From Batillaria attramentaria (Eukaryota > Mollusca > Gastropoda > Batillariidae), in contig JACVVK020000054.1 in assembly GCA_018292915.2 (NCBI GenBank), forward strand, positions 604,501 through 668,500: a DNA stretch of 64,000 nt, read 5' to 3'. Shown piece after piece: positions 59,835 through 64,000 of the stretch; the first letter of the stretch is position 1; every line of letters starts with the position of its first letter. The notes under the pieces are model-generated. The model had not been told where the DNA came from. It saw only the letters and a program-made list of their open reading frames with translations, and searched no databases. Made by a program: the position numbers and the translations under genes.

Positions 59835-60120
59835 TTATACTCACAGATCGTTCTGAGCTGTTTTCGTGATGTCTATCATCGCACCACCTGGAGAGTGACA
59901 GTGTCTGTAAAGCTGGCACTGAACCAACAGAAGCGTACTCTATGACGCGACATCCACAATGAGCGTTCCAGTAGTGTAACAACAGTCGTAGAAGTGTAAA
60001 CAACATCGTATCGCAATCAGAGCTGTACTAATTAATTATCAAGATAGAGTATATCGAGCGCACAGGCGCACTCACGAGCAAAACTGTACCAAAACATAAG
60101 TTGGCTTAGCGAAGATGGCA
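59835..60120 (+). repeat. Dispersed repeat family, copy 2
   Basis: Matches 61800-62100 closely (CTCACAGATCGTTCTG, GTCTGTAA.GCTGGCACTGA, CCAAAACATAAGTT..CTGGCTTAG-type blocks) and 3811-4170 more weakly. It ends just upstream of gene C exon 2. Confidence 0.7.
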
Positions 60121-60219
60121 TTAGCACGTATCCAGATCTGCACGATATACCTCTGTGCTTGTAGTACGTCTCTCTAGGGGTGGTTTTCATATACATACTA
60201 TGTTGAAAACTGTGCGCAG

Positions 60220-62704
60220 CTGCGACAGAAAGACGATTTGGTGAGAGTGGCGGGTCAGGGCGAGAACATCCAGGTGGGAGAGTTGGAGGTGCATGTGATG
60301 AGCGCCATACACAGACACGACTACCCGCTACCCGGCGCCTTCAACGTTCTTCTGGTCGGGTGGGCGGACAAAGAGAGCTACAATAAAACGTTTTGGTGTT
60401 GCGTGACAACCACGAGGCATACAGCTGCCCCAGCGATGCAGGTGAAGGCCGAGTTGTTGCACATTGACAGGCGAGCTGGTCGCGCGTCAATGTGTTACGC
60501 TCTATACGGCTGTTCGCTAGCAAACAACTTTTCTGCAGGTAACAGCACTGCAATCATCATTACTACTGCTACTATTACTACTACTATAGCAAACCTCATT
60601 TGCTTGAGCCGACCACAAAGCAGAATGGGAGCATGTCTAGTTCCTGCAGGTCGATGTACCCATGTATATGTCCCCACAGGTCTATGTCCCCACAGGTCTA
60701 TGTCCGCACAGGTTTACGTCCCCACAGGTTTACATCCCCACAGGTCTACGTCCCCACAGGTCTGTGTCCCCGCAGGTCTATGTTTTTGCAGGTCTCTGTT
60801 CCCACAGATCTGTGTCCCCGCAGGTCTATGTTTTTGCAGGTCTATGTTCCCACAGATCTGTGTCCCCGCATGTGTATGTGTACACAGGTCCATGCTGAGA
60901 CAAGTCTATGTCCACACATGTCTATATTCACACAGATCTGTATATAACCAATGACACTTCAGTCTGGTTCAACAGGCCGTTACCAGTACGTGTCCTTCGC
61001 GGAGAAATCGTGTGACGTCAACATGACGGTGGCCCGTGAGATAGTCGTGCCGAAAGACGGGAAGCACAAGGTGGCCGTGTGCATCAAAGTTGTCTACGGT
61101 GACCCTGATCCCGAGCGTCTGGTGGAGTGGTTGGAATTCTCCAGGTTGGTGGGTGTGGACGTGGTGCAGATGTTCTACCACAGCGTTAACATCAGCCAGA
61201 GAGGTCTGGATGTTCTACAGTATTACAACAGTACGGGCCTTGTCAGCTTGTATCCCTTGACTATCGCCTTTAAAAAAGGTACGGTATCACTCATTGTATA
61301 TTTGACACACACTTGTTGTTTTCCTATTTTGTTTTTAAACAGGGACGGCGCGGGGGAGCAGGGGGGGGGGGGGGGCTCAGGTTTGACGTGAATTTAACCG
61401 TTGGATACTTCGGCGTAGTTTCGTCCCACCTCACATCAAGTATGATGGCGGATAACCAAACTAAACGAAAAAAAAATAATTGTTCAGAACCTCGACTACG
61501 GTAATCGTCTATTACTACCCACAGGCCAGCCACCGAGAGGGTTTCAGTCTGAGGTGTCTCAGGCCTTCATGGACGCTTGTGTCTCTTTAAACGACTGTGT
61601 GCATCGCCTGTATCGTTACGACTTTGTCATCGTCATGGATTTAGACGAGCTGCTGCTGCCCTCTCCTCCATACAACACGTTGCCAGAGCTTTTTCAGGTA
61701 CAGTGGCGAGATTGACGGGATTCTTTGGGTTTAAGGAGCTAGAGGGCAAGAAAAACTGTACATAATTTACAAGATATTTAAAAGGCAAATGCTGCCATAT
61801 TTATCCTCACAGATCGTTCTGGTCTGTTTTCGTGGTATCTAGCATCACACCACTTAGACACCTGGACAGTAACAGCGTCTGTAATGCTGGCACTGAGCCA
61901 ACAGACGCGTACTCGAAAACGCGGCGACAGCTTCAGTAGTGTAGCAACAGTCGTAGAATTTGAATTTTGTGTCGCATTAAGAGCTATACTAAACACCAAG
62001 ATCAAGTATTTCGAGAGGACAGGCGCACCTACGAGCGAAACTTTTCCAAAACATAAGTTATCTGGCTTAGTAAAGATGGAATTTACGGAATTTACGCCGT
62101 TTACTGTGTAGAGGTGGTAGTGTGATACATTTCTCATGGTAAGATTGCTTTTCCCAACAAACAAGAAAGGAAAAAGCATTATGACTTACGTGTGATCTTG
62201 ACCTTTTCTAGATTTACTACAGGTCGCTCGACAGCTCGTCGTTAGCAACCACCAGGGAGCAAAAGGCAAATGTTCAGATGGCAAAACAACGAGTTCAGAA
62301 ATTTTCGCCAGATGCCTGTCATGTTGACCCGCAGCAAGCTTAGGTCATCACAGAACGTGTGCTTTAGGACCCTAATTTATACCAAAGACATTACATTACG
62401 GTAATGTAATGTCTTTGTTTATACCTACTAGACATGGGCCAAGTTTGGGTTGCGTGATACTTATGGTTGCTGAGTAAATAAAAAAAAAATGACGTTTTGG
62501 ATGTTTGATATGACCCTGCGACGTTAAGGAAAGGCCATTTACTTTAGCCTTACAGTTGAAAATGCTAATCTGTGCTTCCTTTTGTATAGAAATAGGCTGG
62601 ATTCCTGGATGGCTTTCTCTATCGGAGACGTTTTTCCTTGCCTTGTCGAAGAAATCAGATAGCTTGTTATCAAACACCAGAGAAATGAATCATCACGGTG
62701 TGTG

Positions 62705-62736
<32 letters not shown>

Positions 62737-62739
62737 TGC

Positions 62740-62811
<72 letters not shown>

Positions 62812-64000
62812 CAGATGACGTCAACAAGGTTTCCGAGAGCCGCCTCGTTTTATATTTACTCTCGCATCGTTCCTCTCGACTGGCCGCCATCCAACAACGC
62901 CTCCTCCATTTTCTTTCTCCGCTATCTGGACAGGAGTGTCAACACTTCCCTCTACCTGACAGGAATCAAAATCAGCTCGCCGAAAATTGCCTTTCGACCA
63001 GCAAGAGTGCATCACATCGCTACTCACGACTCCACACCCTTTTCAGGACATTTGAAGTAATTTTTGTTTTGGCTTTGTTTTTAAAGTCTGCACCCATAAC
63101 AGCAACAACATCAACAACAACAAAAACAAGCATAAAACAAAACGAAACCCCACCAAAAACAACAACAAAAACACTGAACAAGAAAAGCTTCAACAAAAGC
63201 AGCCAGAACAGTAAAACTGACAAACAACAACAACAAGAACAACAACAATAATAATAATAATAAATCACATTTATACAGCGCAAAAAATACATCAATTCAT
63301 TGTGCATAATAAGCATTGGGATCCCTATTCCAATCGAGAAAAAAAGAAGAAGAAAAAAGTGTATTCGGTATCCTAGCAGGATACATGCACGTGTGTGTGC
63401 GGCGTGCGTGCGTGCGTGCGCTTGCGTGGGTGTGTACATGGGAAGCTTTACACCAAACACTAAGAACCTTAACAGTGGGATTTGCATGAGAAGTTTGTTG
63501 CAAGGTTCCCGCTTTCCGCTTGTATTTCCAGCAACACTGTTGTTGAAAGAATTAAAAATTCTTCTATACTCTATAAAGTTGTGGCGTTTAACTGCCGACA
63601 AACATTTTCCAGGACCTCTTGGTTCAAACAGATGAATGCTTGATCAAGAAAACACATGAACGACACAAAAGCACAAAACACCGGACATGAAAAAGAATGG
63701 TTTGAGTATGGTCTGCATGGAAATTCAGGCATTCCGAACAACGATCCTTAGATTAAAAAAAAAATAATCTCGCCATCGAACGTGATAGCCACTTCATTGT
63801 GACAACCTGAAGTTTACTGAAAATTTCACGCAAACAGCGAAAAGCAGTTATCCCTTCCCTGTGAGTTTTTCTTCGATCGGATCTGAATCTATCTTTTGCA
63901 GGAAGTTTCTTCCCGATAGGACATTCCGGTTTCTGCACTACAGGAGGTGCAAGACAACGTGGCGCAGCTGTGACGTCGAGCGTGTGACTGACACGGCAGT
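60220..64000 (+). CDS. Glycosyltransferase family 92 protein, gene C, exons 2-6 (cut by window end)
   Basis: Exons: 60220-60538, 60976-61278, 61525-61697, 62815-63056 and 63902-64000 (incomplete). Phases match genes A and B. Exon 2 reads GENIQVGELEVHVMSAIHRH and FNVLLVGWADKES. Exon 3 has RLVEWLEFSRLVGVDVVQMFY. Exon 4 has MDLDELLLP with DxDE. Exon 5 has DWPPSNNASSIFFLRYLDRS. Exon 6 starts KFLPDRTFRFLHYRRCK. Exon 3 and its flanks are nearly identical to gene B, the other exons less so. Probable exon 1 is 35268-35453. Exon 5 follows directly on a long (TG)n tract. Expected role as for genes A and B: a Golgi GT92 galactosyltransferase with unknown acceptor. Confidence 0.85.
60655..60900 (+). repeat. 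16-bp minisatellite in intron 2 of gene C
   Basis: About 15 degenerate units with a core of CCCACAGGTCTATGTC. As 16 is not divisible by 3, all three plus frames stay open, giving false proteins with a 16-residue period. A short remnant of the same array (AAGTCTATGTCCACAC) precedes exon 3 of gene B at about 29690. Confidence 0.9.
61800..62100 (+). repeat. Dispersed repeat family, copy 3
   Basis: In intron 4 of gene C. Shares CCTCACAGATCGTTCTGGTC, the ATCACACCACTTAGACACCT block, CTGGCACTGAGCCAACAGA and CCAAAACATAAGTT with copy 2. Non-coding. Confidence 0.7.
62212..62343 (+). CDS. Possible alternative terminal exon of gene C
   Basis: After acceptor-like CTTTTCTAG, a frame in phase with exon 4 (phase 0) stays open for 43 codons and stops: IYYRSLDSSSLATTREQKAN, then VQMAKQRVQKFSPDACHVD. 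It would yield a protein ending soon after the DxDE motif. A 43-codon open frame is not rare by chance, so this is weak. Confidence 0.2.
   Translation: MYYRSLDSSSLATTREQKANVQMAKQRVQKFSPDACHVDPQQA
62698..62812 (+). promoter_or_regulatory. (TG)n/(CG)-interrupted tract abutting the exon 5 acceptor of gene C
   Basis: TG repeats with an inner GTGC block run for more than 100 bp and end at ACAG, immediately before exon 5. Same position as in gene B (31102-31139). Gene A has a T-rich acceptor instead. Possible UG-binding splice control; inferred. Confidence 0.45.
63080..63300. repeat. (CAA)n-rich and (ATA)n-linked repeat in intron 5 of gene C
   Basis: CAACAA and AAAACA runs from 63100 to 63250, then (ATA)n and CACATTTATACAGCGC, the interspersed-repeat end also seen at 16141. 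Open frames here are low complexity. Confidence 0.7.

Noticed and set aside
60238..60954. 238-codon continuous frame
   Set aside because: Only the first part is GT92 exon 2; after the donor at 60539 the frame runs into a 16-bp minisatellite that is open in all three frames.
1..64000. CRISPR arrays, bacterial operons or prophage
   Set aside because: Intron-split metazoan genes and SINEs show a eukaryotic genome; the tandem repeats have no unique spacers.

Overview
This window is eukaryotic genomic DNA. Genes are split by short introns with GT/AG borders, intergenic space is large, and there are long (CA)n/(TG)n microsatellites, a tRNA-derived SINE family and several non-LTR retrotransposons. 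A gastropod or other mollusc is the best guess. It rests on the overall style of the genome and the expanded family-92 glycosyltransferases, not on a species-diagnostic gene, so treat it as inference.

Layout. (1) 302-723, minus: the first two coding exons of EXOSC10 (nuclear exosome RNase), cut by the window start. (2) 724-5047: repeat-rich intergenic DNA. (3) 5048-8699, plus: a complete seven-exon YEATS4/GAS41 gene, including a 7-codon first exon. (4) 8871-9546: a 13-copy, 52-bp satellite. (5) 9779-17549, minus: GT92 gene A, six exons, 491 codons. (6) 17550-26594: spacer between divergent genes, mostly repeats. (7) 26595-32121, plus: GT92 gene B, six exons, 480 codons, carrying a partial duplicate of exon 3 broken by a 5'-truncated LINE. 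(8) 32988-35453: two further copies of the GT92 membrane-anchor exon. One is decayed and fused to the tail of the last exon. The other is intact and is probably exon 1 of gene C. (9) 36 kb-60 kb: an L1/Tx1-like LINE, a 304-bp repeat array of nuclear-receptor-like half-sites, a SINE, a candidate hammerhead ribozyme, a broken transposon-like gene, a low-confidence gene (E), an almost full-length I-superfamily LINE with a 12-bp target-site duplication, and an orphan L1-type ORF1. (10) 60220-64000, plus: GT92 gene C exons 2-6, cut by the window end.

Biology. The GT92 genes share the same intron phases (0,1,1,0,2), a type II membrane anchor and a DxDE motif. They form a locally duplicated and rearranged family of probable Golgi galactosyltransferases. 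EXOSC10 and YEATS4 are unrelated housekeeping genes (RNA decay, chromatin reading).

Most notable new items: a candidate type I hammerhead ribozyme at 44844-44956; a GT92 remnant joining membrane anchor to C-terminal tail without the catalytic domain; (TG)n tracts ending at the exon-5 acceptor in two GT92 paralogs; and a SINE family with clear 13-14 bp target-site duplications.
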